Origin: Serratia nevei | Lineage (GTDB): Bacteria; Pseudomonadota; Gammaproteobacteria; Enterobacterales; Enterobacteriaceae | Length of the DNA: 64,000 nucleotides | Assembly (NCBI RefSeq): GCF_037948395.1 | Contig: NZ_CP149940.1 | Location: 682,001-746,000, forward strand | Direction: 5' to 3' | Shown here: positions 34,110-43,523 of the stretch, in pieces | How positions within the stretch are numbered: position 1 is the first letter of the stretch | Layout: each line of letters starts with the position of its first letter | The notes under the pieces: generated by a model | Told to the model about the DNA's origin: nothing | The model's input: the letters and a program-made list of their open reading frames with translations, nothing else | Database searches by the model: none | Made by a program: the position numbers and the translations under genes

Positions 34110-34601
34110 ATGCGCCGTATTTTATCTGTCTTGCTGGAAAACGAATCCGGCGCTTTGTCGCGCGTGGTCGGGCTGTTTTCCCAGCGCGGTTATAACATCG
34201 AGAGCCTGACGGTGGCACCGACCGACGATCCGACGCTGTCGCGCATGACTATCCAGACCGTCGGCGACGAGAAAGTGCTGGAGCAGATTGAGAAACAGCT
34301 GCACAAGCTGGTGGATGTGCTGCGCGTCAGCGAGCTGGTGCAGGGCGCCCACGTCGAGCGCGAGATCATGCTGGTGAAGCTGCAGGCCAGCGGCTACGGC
34401 CGTGAAGAGGTGAAGCGCTGCGCCGACATTTTCCGCGGCCAGATCGTCGATGTGACGGCGACGCTGTACACGGTACAGCTGGCCGGCACCAGCGACAAGC
34501 TCGACGCCTTCCTGAGCGCAGTGCGTGAAGTGGCGGAGATCGTGGAAGTGGCCCGTTCCGGCGTGGTTGGCGTGTCGCGCGGCGACAAAATCATGCGCTG
34601 A
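34110..34601 (+). CDS. ilvH: Acetolactate synthase isozyme III regulatory subunit IlvH
   Basis: IlvH is the valine-binding regulatory subunit of AHAS III. The 163-aa product equals E. coli in length, with an N-terminal ACT domain ([27 protein letters not shown]) and a C-terminal ACT-like domain that activates IlvI. The ATG lies 2 bp past the ilvI stop. Confidence 0.97.
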   Translation: MRRILSVLLENESGALSRVVGLFSQRGYNIESLTVAPTDDPTLSRMTIQTVGDEKVLEQIEKQLHKLVDVLRVSELVQGAHVEREIMLVKLQASGYGREEVKRCADIFRGQIVDVTATLYTVQLAGTSDKLDAFLSAVREVAEIVEVARSGVVGVSRGDKIMR

Positions 34602-34626
34602 GCGCGGTCTGGCGGCGAATAATCGG

Positions 34627-34656
34627 GGGCGCGGCGTGGCTGCGCCCTTTGTTTTT
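34627..34656 (+). terminator. ilvIH terminator
   Basis: A 6-bp GGGCGC/GCGCCC stem with a 9-nt loop is followed by TTTGTTTTT, 25 bp past the ilvH stop. Confidence 0.65.
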
Positions 34657-34819
34657 CGGTATTTTTTGCCCGATTGCTGGCACCTTTCGGCAAAAGCGGT
34701 TGCTAGGCAGTGTTTTCTGCTGTTAGATCGCAGAGGCTGGATTGAATAACCGTACGGGATGTCATGGTTAATCCGAGCACAGCCTTCACTTCTATTTTCA
34801 GCGTCATTAAGGGGTTAAT

Positions 34820-35824
34820 GTGAAACTGGATGAAATCGCGCGTCTCGCGGGCGTTTCGCGCACGACGGCCAGTTACGTCATCAACGGCAAGGCGAAGCAG
34901 TATCGTGTCAGCGATAAAACCGTCGAGAAAGTGATGGCCGTGGTCAGGGAGCATAACTATCACCCGAATGCCGTCGCGGCGGGGCTGCGCGCCGGGCGTA
35001 CCCGTTCTATCGGTCTGGTGATCCCGGATCTGGAAAATACCAGCTATACCCGCATCGCCAACTACCTGGAACGCCAGGCGCGCCAGCGTGGTTACCAATT
35101 GCTGATCGCCTGTTCCGAAGATCAGCCGGACAACGAAATGCGCTGTATCGAGCACCTGCTGCAGCGCCAGGTGGACGCCATCATCGTCTCCACCGCCTTG
35201 CCGCCGGAGCATCCTTTCTATCAACGCTGGGCCAACGATCCGCTGCCGATCATCGCGCTGGACCGCGCGCTGGATCGCGAGCATTTCATCAGCGTCGTCG
35301 GGGCCGATCAGGAAGACGCCTTTGCGCTGGCGCAGGAGCTGCGCACCTTCCCGGCTGAATCGGTGCTGTATCTGGGCGCCTTGCCGGAGCTTTCGGTGAG
35401 CTTCCTGCGTGAGCAGGGCTTCCGTCAGGCCTGGCAAGAAGATCCCCGCCACGTCGATTATCTGTACGCCAACAGCTATGAACGTGAAGCCGCCGGCGCG
35501 CTGTTTGCCGAATGGCTGAAAACGCACCCGATGCCGCAGGCGCTGTTCACCACCTCGTTCTCGTTGTTGCAGGGCGTGATGGACGTGACGCTGAAGCAAC
35601 GTGGCCGTTTGCCGACCGATCTGGCGATTGCCACCTTCGGCGACCATGAACTGTTGGATTTCCTCGAGTGCCCGGTGCTCGCGGTGGCGCAGCGCCATCG
35701 TGACGTAGCCGAACGCGTGCTGGAGCTGGTGTTGGCCAGCCTGGATGAACCGCGTAAACCCAAACCGGGTTTGACGCGTATCCGCCGCAATCTGTTCCGC
35801 CGCGGCAGCCTGAGCCGCAAATAG
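34820..35824 (+). CDS. cra: Catabolite repressor/activator Cra (FruR)
   Basis: Cra is a LacI-family regulator that senses fructose 1-phosphate (and reportedly fructose 1,6-bisphosphate) and switches glycolytic and gluconeogenic genes. The 334-aa product equals E. coli in length. The helix-turn-helix and hinge ([20 protein letters not shown], residues 1-60) are practically identical to E. coli, as is the ligand-binding segment [19 protein letters not shown]. It sits between ilvIH and the mra cluster as in E. coli. Confidence 0.97.
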   Translation: MKLDEIARLAGVSRTTASYVINGKAKQYRVSDKTVEKVMAVVREHNYHPNAVAAGLRAGRTRSIGLVIPDLENTSYTRIANYLERQARQRGYQLLIACSEDQPDNEMRCIEHLLQRQVDAIIVSTALPPEHPFYQRWANDPLPIIALDRALDREHFISVVGADQEDAFALAQELRTFPAESVLYLGALPELSVSFLREQGFRQAWQEDPRHVDYLYANSYEREAAGALFAEWLKTHPMPQALFTTSFSLLQGVMDVTLKQRGRLPTDLAIATFGDHELLDFLECPVLAVAQRHRDVAERVLELVLASLDEPRKPKPGLTRIRRNLFRRGSLSRK

Positions 35825-35833
35825 TCCGCTCTA

Positions 35834-35864
35834 CAGGAGCCCGCTATGTCGGGCTCCTGGTTTA
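35834..35864. terminator. Terminator between convergent cra and alaE
   Basis: The 10-bp perfect stem CAGGAGCCCG/CGGGCTCCTG with loop CTATGT is followed by GTTTA on the plus strand. It lies 10 bp past the cra stop and abuts the alaE stop, so it could act for both. Confidence 0.75.
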
Positions 35865-36302
35865 GACGTAGCCCACCACCCGGAACAGCCGCCGGCAATA
35901 TTCCAGGAAATAGCCATACACCACGCCCATCGCCATGGAGACTAGCGCATTGCTGGTGACCGCCGCCAGCATTTGTTGACCGTCGGCGCCTACGCTCCAC
36001 AGAATGGCGGCATAAACCGGCGATTGGAAGCTGACGTAGGCCAGCAGGTCGGCGAGGTTGCGCAGCACGAGCTGGCCGCGTGGACAGCGGCGCGCCGTGC
36101 GGATAAACAGATCGCGATAGCGACCGTAAGGCCAGGCGATCAGGATGTTGACCGGGATCGACAGCAGGCGCGAAGAGAGGGATTGCTGGAAGCTCATGCC
36201 GGAGATCAACACTTCTATCGCCATGCCGGCGATAAAGCAGTACACCACCAGTGCGAACGTATCGGCAGCGGCGCTACGCCAGTGAGCAGCGGGCGAAAGC
36301 AT
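35862..36302 (-). CDS. alaE: L-alanine exporter AlaE
   Basis: AlaE exports L-alanine across the inner membrane, relieving toxic alanine or alanyl-peptide accumulation. The 146-aa product (E. coli 149) has four hydrophobic segments and the conserved stretches [38 protein letters not shown] and [16 protein letters not shown], which match E. coli AlaE (YgaW). In E. coli the gene is elsewhere on the chromosome; here it lies between cra and mraZ, facing cra. Alaninyl-peptides are cell-wall products, but a functional link to the neighbouring mur genes is only a thought. Confidence 0.9.
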   Translation of the reverse strand: MLSPAAHWRSAAADTFALVVYCFIAGMAIEVLISGMSFQQSLSSRLLSIPVNILIAWPYGRYRDLFIRTARRCPRGQLVLRNLADLLAYVSFQSPVYAAILWSVGADGQQMLAAVTSNALVSMAMGVVYGYFLEYCRRLFRVVGYV

Positions 36303-37074
36303 GTGTTATCTCCATTTGGTTAAAATTCTGTTAATTTATTAATTGTTGGCTGTTAAAGCTGCTTTTTTGCTTTTTATATAGTGTACTAATCTGCATTGTG
36401 TTTTTTAACTAGATTTATATTTTTATTTTTAACATTTGTTCGGTTTTTGTCCCGCAGAACCGGGCGATAGGAGAGGGTAGAGAGATTAAAATCGGCAATT
36501 TAAAATAAATTCATTAAAAACATACGGTTGCGATTTTGGGCGTCGAATGGGGATTTTTTCCGGCAAAAATTGTGGAAATAAAGGTGTAAGAAAATGAAAC
36601 CATAATTGTAAACAGGTATTTTGGGAATAATCTTACCAAATTGATTTAAATCGAAATTACTTCTGCTCGTAATATCCGAACCATTTATTTTTATCGCGGC
36701 CGCATCACGGCCGTGCAAATTGAAGTAAAATAGCGCCCGGTTTTACGGTGAATAACGATTGAGCGTTATTAACTCAAGGAGTTATGGCCTTATTCCGCGA
36801 TCGGTTCGCCCAACGCCGAGCCTTGGCGGGCGCGGCTCGCCAGCGGTTACCGCACTGAGATTGCCGAGCTGAAAAATGAGACATGGCTTGCAGAAGGAAG
36901 TAATGAGTTAATTAATCGCCAGTTCGTCAGGTTTTTAATCAGATTCTTTCCGCTTAGAAAATTCTCTCCGTTTATCATGGTGTTAATTTTTAATCGTCGA
37001 ATAATCAGAGTTTCTTTCGCGAGTCAGCTCCCAAAATGACCAGAGAAATATTGCCAAAGCGCTGGCGCTCTGGC
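36303..37074. other. Long AT-rich spacer upstream of the dcw cluster
   Basis: About 770 bp separate alaE from the mra promoter. The first part (36303-36720) is strongly AT-rich and holds no convincing gene. A G+C-rich island at about 36784-36860 interrupts it and belongs to an 88-codon open frame without an ATG near its start (36773-37039). The alaE promoter must lie near the left end. Confidence 0.7.
36773..37039 (+). other. Unassigned 88-codon open frame upstream of mraZ
   Basis: Between TAA at 36770-36772 and TGA at 37037-37039 one frame stays open. The first half reads like protein (WPYSAIGSPNAEPWRARLA, then SGYRTEIAELKNETWLAEG); the second half is basic and hydrophobic. No ATG, GTG or TTG is available at the left end; the first ATG is at 36977. 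In another frame an ATG at 36784 gives only 24 codons, with AAGGAG too close. It may be a decayed gene, the end of an ancestral coding region, or chance. I do not recognise the family. Confidence 0.3.
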
Positions 37075-37104
37075 TTGACAAGGTTTTCATACCCTCCGTA
37101 AACT
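37075..37104 (+). promoter_or_regulatory. Main promoter of the mra/dcw cluster (Pmra)
   Basis: TTGACA (37075-37080) and TAAACT (37099-37104) are separated by 18 bp. Both hexamers and the spacing match the E. coli Pmra promoter as I remember it. It drives mraZ and much of the downstream division and peptidoglycan gene cluster. Confidence 0.85.
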
Positions 37105-37112
37105 CCATTGTG

Positions 37113-37137
37113 TGGGAATTTGTGGGGTAAAGTGGTG
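37113..37137 (+). promoter_or_regulatory. MraZ operator: three 10-bp-spaced TGGNN repeats
   Basis: TGGGA, TGGGG and TGGTG begin at 37113, 37123 and 37133, exactly one helical turn apart. MraZ is known to bind TGGGN repeats with 5-bp spacers downstream of Pmra and to repress its own operon. The third box departs from TGGGN by one base. Confidence 0.85.
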
Positions 37138-37165
37138 AAAACGGTCTCTAAGGGGTAGCTCAGGA

Positions 37166-37624
37166 ATGTTCCGTGGAGCGACGATGGTCAACCTCGACAG
37201 CAAAGGGCGGCTTGCCGTACCTACCCGATATCGGGAATTGCTCAACGAGGAATCGCAAGGCCAAATGGTCTGTACCATTGACCTCCATCAGCCCTGCCTG
37301 CTGCTTTATCCTTTGCCCGAATGGGAAATTATTGAACAAAAATTATCACGTCTGTCGAGCATGAATCCCGCCGAGCGCCGCGTTCAGCGCCTGCTGCTGG
37401 GGCATGCCAGTGAGTGTCAGATGGATAGTGCCGGTCGTTTGCTGTTAGCCAATACGCTGCGGCAACACGCCGGGCTCACGAAAGAAGTGATGCTGGTCGG
37501 TCAGTTCAACAAGTTTGAACTGTGGGATGAACAGACCTGGTATCAACAAGTCAAGGATGATATTGACGCTGAACAGTCGACTCAGGAACCGTTGTCTGAG
37601 CGGCTACAGGACTTGTCGCTATAA
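37166..37624 (+). CDS. mraZ: Transcriptional regulator MraZ
   Basis: MraZ is a ring-forming DNA-binding protein that represses the dcw cluster from its own promoter. The 152-aa length equals E. coli. It has two SpoVT/AbrB-like (MraZ) domains, each with a DxxxR motif: DSKGR (about residue 11-15) and DSAGR (about 85-90). The start [10 protein letters not shown] is canonical. The rsmH start lies 2 bp past its stop. Confidence 0.97.
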   Translation: MFRGATMVNLDSKGRLAVPTRYRELLNEESQGQMVCTIDLHQPCLLLYPLPEWEIIEQKLSRLSSMNPAERRVQRLLLGHASECQMDSAGRLLLANTLRQHAGLTKEVMLVGQFNKFELWDEQTWYQQVKDDIDAEQSTQEPLSERLQDLSL

Positions 37625-37626
37625 GC

Positions 37627-38568
37627 ATGTTGGAAAACTATAAACACACCACCGTCCTGCTGGACGAAGCCGTCAACGGCCTCAACATCCGCAGCAACGG
37701 CATATATATCGACGGTACTTTTGGTCGCGGTGGCCATTCTCGTCTGATTCTGTCCCAGCTGGGGCCGGAAGGGCGCTTGCTGGCGATTGACCGTGACCCT
37801 CAGGCGATTGCAGCCGCCAAATCTATTGAAGATCCTCGTTTTACCATCGTACACGGCCCATTCTCCGAGTTGTCGCACTACGTGCGGGAACGTGAATTGG
37901 TGGGCAAGATCGACGGCGTTCTGCTCGATCTGGGCGTTTCTTCGCCGCAGCTTGACGACGCAGAGCGCGGATTCTCCTTTATGCGCGACGGTCCGCTGGA
38001 CATGCGCATGGATCCGTCCACCGGCCTGTCCGCCGCAGAGTGGCTGATGAAGGCCGAAGCGGACGACATCGCTTGGGTGCTGAAAACCTTTGGCGAAGAG
38101 CGTTTCGCCAAGCGCATCGCACGCGCCATCGTGGAAAGAAACCGCGTGGAGCCGATGACGCGCACCAAAGAGTTGGCGGATCTGATTGCCGATGCCAGTC
38201 CGTTCCGTGAAAAGCACAAGCATCCGGCGACGCGCAGCTTCCAGGCGATTCGTATCTATATCAACAGCGAGCTGGAAGAGATCGAGCGTGCGCTCGACGG
38301 CGCGCTGGAAGTGCTGGCCCCACAGGGCCGTTTGTCGATCATCAGCTTCCACTCGCTGGAAGACCGCATCGTCAAACGCTTTATGCGTCACCATAGCCGC
38401 GGCGCCCAGGTGCCGGCGGGCATTCCGTTGACCGAAGAGCAACTGCGCAGCATGGGCGGGCGAACGCTGAAAGCGCTGGGCAAAATGATGCCTTCGGAAG
38501 CGGAAGTGGCGGACAACCCGCGTGCGCGCAGCTCGGTGCTGCGTATTGCTGAGAGGATGCCCGCGTGA
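37627..38568 (+). CDS. rsmH: 16S rRNA (cytosine-1402-N4) methyltransferase RsmH
   Basis: RsmH methylates C1402 in the decoding centre of 16S rRNA using S-adenosylmethionine. The 313-aa product (E. coli 313) has the SAM-binding [13 protein letters not shown] (about residues 33-45), the [10 protein letters not shown] start and the conserved [11 protein letters not shown]. Its stop overlaps the GTG start of ftsL. Confidence 0.97.
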   Translation: MLENYKHTTVLLDEAVNGLNIRSNGIYIDGTFGRGGHSRLILSQLGPEGRLLAIDRDPQAIAAAKSIEDPRFTIVHGPFSELSHYVRERELVGKIDGVLLDLGVSSPQLDDAERGFSFMRDGPLDMRMDPSTGLSAAEWLMKAEADDIAWVLKTFGEERFAKRIARAIVERNRVEPMTRTKELADLIADASPFREKHKHPATRSFQAIRIYINSELEEIERALDGALEVLAPQGRLSIISFHSLEDRIVKRFMRHHSRGAQVPAGIPLTEEQLRSMGGRTLKALGKMMPSEAEVADNPRARSSVLRIAERMPA

Positions 38569-38885
38569 TCGGCAACGAACGCCACGGTTTGGTCGGGGTT
38601 ATTGGCGGCGACCTGCTGCGCAACGCCAAGATCCCCCTGATTTTACTGATTGCGTCACTGGTCTCCGCGATTTTCGTGGTGACCACCGCGCACCGCACCC
38701 GCCTGCTGACCGCCGAGCGCGAACAGCTGGTTCTGGAGCGCGATGCGCTGGATATCGAGTGGCGCAACCTGATTTTAGAAGAGAACGCCCTCGGCGATCA
38801 CAGCCGGGTTGAACGTATCGCGACAGAAAAACTGCAGATGCAACACGTTGATCCATCGCAGGAAAATATCATCGTTAAACAATGA
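38565..38885 (+). CDS. ftsL: Cell division protein FtsL (GTG start)
   Basis: FtsL is a bitopic divisome protein that joins FtsB and FtsQ and helps activate FtsWI. The 106-aa product has a short cytoplasmic segment, one transmembrane helix (about residues 22-42) and a periplasmic leucine-zipper coiled coil. The block [23 protein letters not shown] is essentially that of E. coli. It is shorter than the 121-aa E. coli protein: its GTG start overlaps the rsmH TGA, and the frame closes a few codons upstream, so the missing N-terminal extension is real. Confidence 0.95.
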   Translation: MIGNERHGLVGVIGGDLLRNAKIPLILLIASLVSAIFVVTTAHRTRLLTAEREQLVLERDALDIEWRNLILEENALGDHSRVERIATEKLQMQHVDPSQENIIVKQ

Positions 38886-38927
38886 ATGGTTTAACCGGAA
38901 TAATGACACGGAGTAGAAAGGAAACGC

Positions 38928-40691
38928 ATGAAAGCAGCGCGCCCCGGTAAGTTGAGACGCCAGGAAGATCAGGCCAGCTTTGTCAGCTGGCGTTTTGCGT
39001 TGCTGTGCGGCTGCATTTTGCTGGCGATGGTTGGCCTGATGCTGCGCGTCGCGTACCTGCAGGTCATCAACCCCGATCGTCTGGTGAAAGAAGGCGACAT
39101 GCGTTCGCTGCGCGTGCAGGAAGTGCCGACCGCGCGCGGCATGATCAGCGATCGCGCCGGCCGTCCGTTGGCGGTCAGCGTGCCGGTCAATGCGGTGTGG
39201 GCGGATCCGAAAGAGCTGAACGAGCGCGGCGGTATCACGCTGGACAGCCGTTGGAAAGCGCTTTCTGATGCGCTGAACATCCCGCTGGACCAACTCTCCA
39301 ACCGCATCAACGCCAACCCGAAAGGGCGCTTCGTTTATCTGGCGCGCCAGGTGAACCCGGCGATCGGCGACTACATCCACAAGCTCAAGCTGCCGGGGAT
39401 CTACCTGCGGCAGGAGTCGCGCCGGTACTACCCGGCGGGGCAGGTGACGTCGCACATCATCGGCGTGACCAACATCGACGGACAAGGCATTGAAGGCGTC
39501 GAGAAGAGCTTCGACCGCTGGCTGACCGGGCAACCGGGCGAGAGAACGGTGCGTAAGGACCGCTTCGGCCGGGTCATCGAAGATATTTCCTCCGTAGACA
39601 GCCAGGCGGCGCACAACCTGGTGCTGAGCGTCGATGAACGCCTGCAGGCGCTGGTGTATCGCGAGCTGAACAACGCGGTGGCGTTCAACAAGGCCGAGTC
39701 GGGCACTGCGGTGCTGATCGACGTGAACACCGGCGAAGTGCTGGCGATGGCCAACAGCCCGTCTTACAACCCGAACAACATGGCCGGTACGCCGAAAGAG
39801 ACCATGCGTAACCGTGCTATCACCGATATTTTTGAACCCGGTTCAACCGTGAAGCCGATGGTGGTGATGACCGCGCTGCAAAACGGCGTGGTGAGAGAAA
39901 ACAGTGTGTTGAACACCATCCCGTACCGCATTCAGGGCCACGAGATCAAAGACGTGGCGCGGTACTCGGAGCTGTCATTGACCGGGATCTTGCAGAAGTC
40001 GAGTAACGTCGGTGTTTCAAAGCTGGCGTTAGCGATGCCGTCCTCAGCGTTAGTAGATACTTACTCTCGTTTTGGGCTGGGAAAAGCGACCAATTTGGGG
40101 CTGGTCGGAGAAAGCAGTGGCATATACCCAAAAAAACAACGGTGGTCTGACATAGAGAGGGCCACCTTCTCTTTCGGCTACGGGCTGATGGTAACTCCGT
40201 TACAGTTGGCGCGAGTCTATGCAACGATCGGCAGCCTGGGCGTATATCGCCCATTGTCGATCACCAAGGTTGACCCTCCGGTCGCCGGCGAACGCGTTTT
40301 CCCTGAACCTCTGGTGCGCACCGTGGTGCACATGATGGAAAGCGTGGCCTTGCCGGGCGGCGGCGGCGTGAAAGCCGCCATCAAGGGATACCGTATTGCC
40401 ATCAAAACCGGTACCGCGAAAAAAGTGGGCCCGGACGGCAAATACGTCAACCGATACATCGCTTATACCGCCGGCGTCGCGCCGGCAAGTAACCCCCGTT
40501 TTGCCCTGGTGGTCGTCATCAACGACCCTCAGGGGGGGAAATACTATGGTGGCGCAATCTCCGCGCCGGTGTTCGGTGCCATCATGGGCGGCGTATTGCG
40601 CACCATGAACGTCGAGCCTGACGCGTTGCCTACCGGTGACAAAAGCGAATTAGTGATTAACAAGAAAGAGGGTTCAGGTGGCAGATCGTAA
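38928..40691 (+). CDS. ftsI: Septal peptidoglycan transpeptidase FtsI (PBP3)
   Basis: FtsI cross-links septal peptidoglycan as partner of the glycosyltransferase FtsW and is a beta-lactam target. The 587-aa product (E. coli 588) has a short cytoplasmic tail, one transmembrane helix (about residues 20-42), the PBP dimer/pedestal domain, and transpeptidase motifs SxxK (GSTVKPM, about residue 306), SxN (SSNVG) and KTG (IKTGTAKK). Codon use changes abruptly at about 39985-40235, with clusters of codons rare in its neighbours (ATA, AGG, GGA, TTA, CGA). This coincides with a likely internal small RNA (see FtsO). Confidence 0.98.
   Translation: MKAARPGKLRRQEDQASFVSWRFALLCGCILLAMVGLMLRVAYLQVINPDRLVKEGDMRSLRVQEVPTARGMISDRAGRPLAVSVPVNAVWADPKELNERGGITLDSRWKALSDALNIPLDQLSNRINANPKGRFVYLARQVNPAIGDYIHKLKLPGIYLRQESRRYYPAGQVTSHIIGVTNIDGQGIEGVEKSFDRWLTGQPGERTVRKDRFGRVIEDISSVDSQAAHNLVLSVDERLQALVYRELNNAVAFNKAESGTAVLIDVNTGEVLAMANSPSYNPNNMAGTPKETMRNRAITDIFEPGSTVKPMVVMTALQNGVVRENSVLNTIPYRIQGHEIKDVARYSELSLTGILQKSSNVGVSKLALAMPSSALVDTYSRFGLGKATNLGLVGESSGIYPKKQRWSDIERATFSFGYGLMVTPLQLARVYATIGSLGVYRPLSITKVDPPVAGERVFPEPLVRTVVHMMESVALPGGGGVKAAIKGYRIAIKTGTAKKVGPDGKYVNRYIAYTAGVAPASNPRFALVVVINDPQGGKYYGGAISAPVFGAIMGGVLRTMNVEPDALPTGDKSELVINKKEGSGGRS
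40090..40175 (+). ncRNA. ftsO: Candidate FtsO: ftsI-internal sRNA sponge of RybB
   Basis: FtsO is an Hfq-bound RNA inside the E. coli ftsI coding region, reported to sponge the small RNA RybB. Here AAAGCAGTGGC (40111-40121) is perfectly complementary to the first 11 nt of RybB as I recall it (GCCACUGCUUU). At 40141-40166 GGTGGTCT pairs with GGGCCACC (8 bp, some G-U) around a 10-nt loop, followed by TTCTCTTTC, a terminator-like 3' end. Codons across this stretch are atypical, which suggests selection on RNA sequence. The 5' end is an estimate, and RybB itself is outside this window. Confidence 0.65.
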
Positions 40692-42165
40692 TTTGCGCGA
40701 CTTACTCGCCCCGTGGGTGCCGACGGCACCCGGGCGCGCGCTGCGGGAAATGACATTAGACAGCCGTGTGGCGGCTGCCGGGGATCTGTTTGTCGCCGTT
40801 GTCGGCCATCAAACGGATGGACGCCGCTATATTCCGCAGGCCATCGCGCAGGGCGTCTCCGCCGTGATCGCCGAAGCTGACGGTCAGGCCGAAGACGGCG
40901 CCATCATTGAAATGCATGGCGTGCCGGTGATCTACCTGAGCCAACTGAACCAGCGCCTTTCCGCGCTGGCCGGGCGTTTTTACCACCAGCCGGGCGAGCG
41001 TCTGCGTCTGGTCGGCGTGACCGGTACCAACGGCAAAACCACCACCACCCAACTGCTGGCGCAGTGGAGCCAACTGCTGGGCGAAACCAGCGCGGTGATG
41101 GGCACCGTCGGCAACGGCCTGCTGGGCCAGGTGTGCCCGACCGAGAATACCACCGGTTCTGCGGTGGATGTTCAACACGTATTAAACGATTTGGCGGAAC
41201 AGGGCGCGACCTTCGCCGCCATGGAAGTCTCTTCCCACGGTCTGGTGCAACACCGGGTGGCGGCGCTGCCGTTCGCCGCGGCGGTCTTCACCAACCTGAG
41301 CCGCGATCACCTGGATTACCACGGTGACATGGCCAATTACGAGGCGGCCAAATGGTCGCTGTTCGCCGCCCACAGCGTGGGGCAGGCGATCATCAACGCC
41401 GACGATGAAGTCGGTCTGCGCTGGCTGAGCAAGCTGCCGGATGCGGTGGCGGTGACGATGCAGGGTAACCTGCAGCCGGGCGGCCACGGCCGCTGGCTGA
41501 AAACCACGGCGGTCGATTATCACGACAACGGGGCCACCGTTCGTTTCAGCTCCAGCTGGGGCGATGGCGAGATCGAAAGCCGCCTGATGGGCGCTTTCAA
41601 CGTCAGCAACCTGCTGCTGGCCTTGGCGACGCTGCTGTCGCTGGGCTATCCGCTGGAGGCGCTGGTGGAAACCGGCAGCCGCCTGCAGCCGGTCTGTGGC
41701 CGCATGGAAGTGTTTAACGCGCCGGGCAAACCGACGGTAGTGGTGGATTACGCCCACACGCCGGATGCGCTGGAGAAAGCGTTGGAAGCCGCGCGCCTGC
41801 ACTGCCAGGGGCAGCTGTGGTGCGTGTTCGGCTGCGGCGGCGATCGCGACAAGGGCAAGCGTCCGCTGATGGGCGGCATCGCCGAGCAGTTCGCCGATCG
41901 CGTGGTGATCACCGATGACAACCCGCGTACCGAAGAGCCGCGCGCGATTATCAACGATATCCTGACCGGATTGCTGGACGCCGGGCAGGCGCTGGTGATC
42001 CACGGCCGCGCCGAAGCGGTGACCAGCGCCATCATGCAGGCGCAGGAACAGGATGTGGTGTTGGTGGCAGGCAAAGGCCACGAAGATTATCAGTTGGTGG
42101 GCAACCGCCGCCTGGATTACTCCGACCGCACGACGGTCGCCCGACTGCTGGGGGTGCTGGCATGA
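40678..42165 (+). CDS. murE: UDP-MurNAc-tripeptide synthetase MurE (GTG start)
   Basis: MurE adds meso-diaminopimelate to UDP-MurNAc-L-Ala-D-Glu. The 495-aa product (E. coli 495) has the ATP P-loop [13 protein letters not shown] (about residues 113-125) and DNPR, the motif typical of enzymes selecting diaminopimelate. The start is GTG ([13 protein letters not shown]); it overlaps the last codons of ftsI. Confidence 0.97.
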   Translation: MADRNLRDLLAPWVPTAPGRALREMTLDSRVAAAGDLFVAVVGHQTDGRRYIPQAIAQGVSAVIAEADGQAEDGAIIEMHGVPVIYLSQLNQRLSALAGRFYHQPGERLRLVGVTGTNGKTTTTQLLAQWSQLLGETSAVMGTVGNGLLGQVCPTENTTGSAVDVQHVLNDLAEQGATFAAMEVSSHGLVQHRVAALPFAAAVFTNLSRDHLDYHGDMANYEAAKWSLFAAHSVGQAIINADDEVGLRWLSKLPDAVAVTMQGNLQPGGHGRWLKTTAVDYHDNGATVRFSSSWGDGEIESRLMGAFNVSNLLLALATLLSLGYPLEALVETGSRLQPVCGRMEVFNAPGKPTVVVDYAHTPDALEKALEAARLHCQGQLWCVFGCGGDRDKGKRPLMGGIAEQFADRVVITDDNPRTEEPRAIINDILTGLLDAGQALVIHGRAEAVTSAIMQAQEQDVVLVAGKGHEDYQLVGNRRLDYSDRTTVARLLGVLA

Positions 42166-43523
42166 TCCCTGTCTCTCTTCAGACACTGGCTGAGGTATTG
42201 AGCGCTGAACTGATCGGCGCCGATTGCCAAATTGTCGAGGTGACGACAGACACCCGCAAGGTGACCGCCGGTTGCCTGTTTGTGGCGCTGAAAGGCGAGC
42301 GTTTCGACGCTCACGACTTTGCGGCGGATGCCGTAGCCGCAGGTGCCGGGGCGCTGCTGGTCAGTAAGCGCTTATTGGTGGACGCGCCGCAGCTGGTGGT
42401 GCAAGACACCCGTCTGGCGCTGGGGCAGCTTGGCGCCTGGGTGCGTCAGCAGGTGCCGGCGCGCGTGGTGGCGCTGACCGGTTCCTCGGGCAAGACCTCG
42501 GTGAAAGAAATGACCGCCGCCATTCTGCGCGAATGCGGCGAAGTGCTGTATACCGCCGGCAACTTCAATAACGACATCGGCGTGCCGCTGACGCTGTTGC
42601 GTCTGGAGCCGCAGCATGATTTTGCCGTGATAGAGCTGGGCGCTAACCATATTGGCGAAATCGCTTACACCACCGCACTGACGCGTCCGCAGACCGCTTT
42701 GGTGAACAACCTGGCGGCGGCGCACCTGGAAGGCTTCGGCTCGCTGGCCGGCGTCGCCCAGGCGAAAGGTGAAATCTTTACCGGCCTGCCGGCCGACGGC
42801 GTGGCGATCATCAACGCCGATAACAACGACTGGCCGCACTGGCAGAGCATGCTGGGCGACAAAACCGTCTGGCGCTTCTCGCCGCAGGCTGCCGAAGGCG
42901 TGGACTTCTTCGCGGATAACGTGCGGGTGAACGGTGCAGGCACGCAGTTCACGCTGCACAGCCCGTTCGGCACCGCCGAGATCGCGCTGCCGCTGCCGGG
43001 GCGCCACAACGTGGCCAATGCGCTGGCGGCGACCGCGCTGGCGACGTCGGTAGGCGCCACCCTCGAAGCGGTGCGTCAGGGGTTGAAACAACTGCAGGCG
43101 GTGCCGGGGCGTCTGTTCCCGGTGGCGCTGGCCGAAGGCAAGCTGCTGCTGGACGACAGCTATAACGCCAACGTCGGGTCGATGACCGCGGCGGCGCAGG
43201 TGCTGGCAGAGATGCCGGGCTACCGCGTGATGGTGGTCGGCGATATGGCCGAGCTGGGCGCGGAAGCGGAAGAGTGCCACCGTCAGGTGGGCGAAGCCGC
43301 CCGTCTGGCCGGCGTCGACAAGGTGATCAGCGTCGGCGGTTTGAGCCGCGTGCTGAGCGAAGCGTCCGGCAACGGCGAACATTATCAAGACAAGACAGCA
43401 GTGATCGCGCGCGTGGCGGAATTACTGTCGGAACATGCGGTCATTACCGTGTTAATCAAAGGTTCACGTAGTGCCGCAATGGAGCAGGTAGTACGCGCGT
43501 TACAGGAGAAAGCACCATGTTAG
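42162..43523 (+). CDS. murF: UDP-MurNAc-tripeptide-D-Ala-D-Ala ligase MurF
   Basis: MurF adds D-Ala-D-Ala to complete the UDP-MurNAc-pentapeptide. The 453-aa product has the Mur ligase P-loop [14 protein letters not shown] (about residues 103-116), the middle domain and a C-terminal Rossmann-like domain. Its ATG overlaps the murE stop by four bases, indicating coupled translation. Confidence 0.97.
   Translation: MIPVSLQTLAEVLSAELIGADCQIVEVTTDTRKVTAGCLFVALKGERFDAHDFAADAVAAGAGALLVSKRLLVDAPQLVVQDTRLALGQLGAWVRQQVPARVVALTGSSGKTSVKEMTAAILRECGEVLYTAGNFNNDIGVPLTLLRLEPQHDFAVIELGANHIGEIAYTTALTRPQTALVNNLAAAHLEGFGSLAGVAQAKGEIFTGLPADGVAIINADNNDWPHWQSMLGDKTVWRFSPQAAEGVDFFADNVRVNGAGTQFTLHSPFGTAEIALPLPGRHNVANALAATALATSVGATLEAVRQGLKQLQAVPGRLFPVALAEGKLLLDDSYNANVGSMTAAAQVLAEMPGYRVMVVGDMAELGAEAEECHRQVGEAARLAGVDKVISVGGLSRVLSEASGNGEHYQDKTAVIARVAELLSEHAVITVLIKGSRSAAMEQVVRALQEKAPC

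Noticed and set aside
34602-34819. A FruL-like leader peptide ahead of cra
   Set aside because: E. coli has a short leader frame here; I could not find a matching short frame with a ribosome-binding site in this spacer.
36500-36718. 72-codon minus-strand frame in the AT-rich spacer upstream of mraZ
   Set aside because: Composition (Asn/Phe/Lys-rich) follows the local AT bias, there is no family resemblance and no clear ribosome-binding site.
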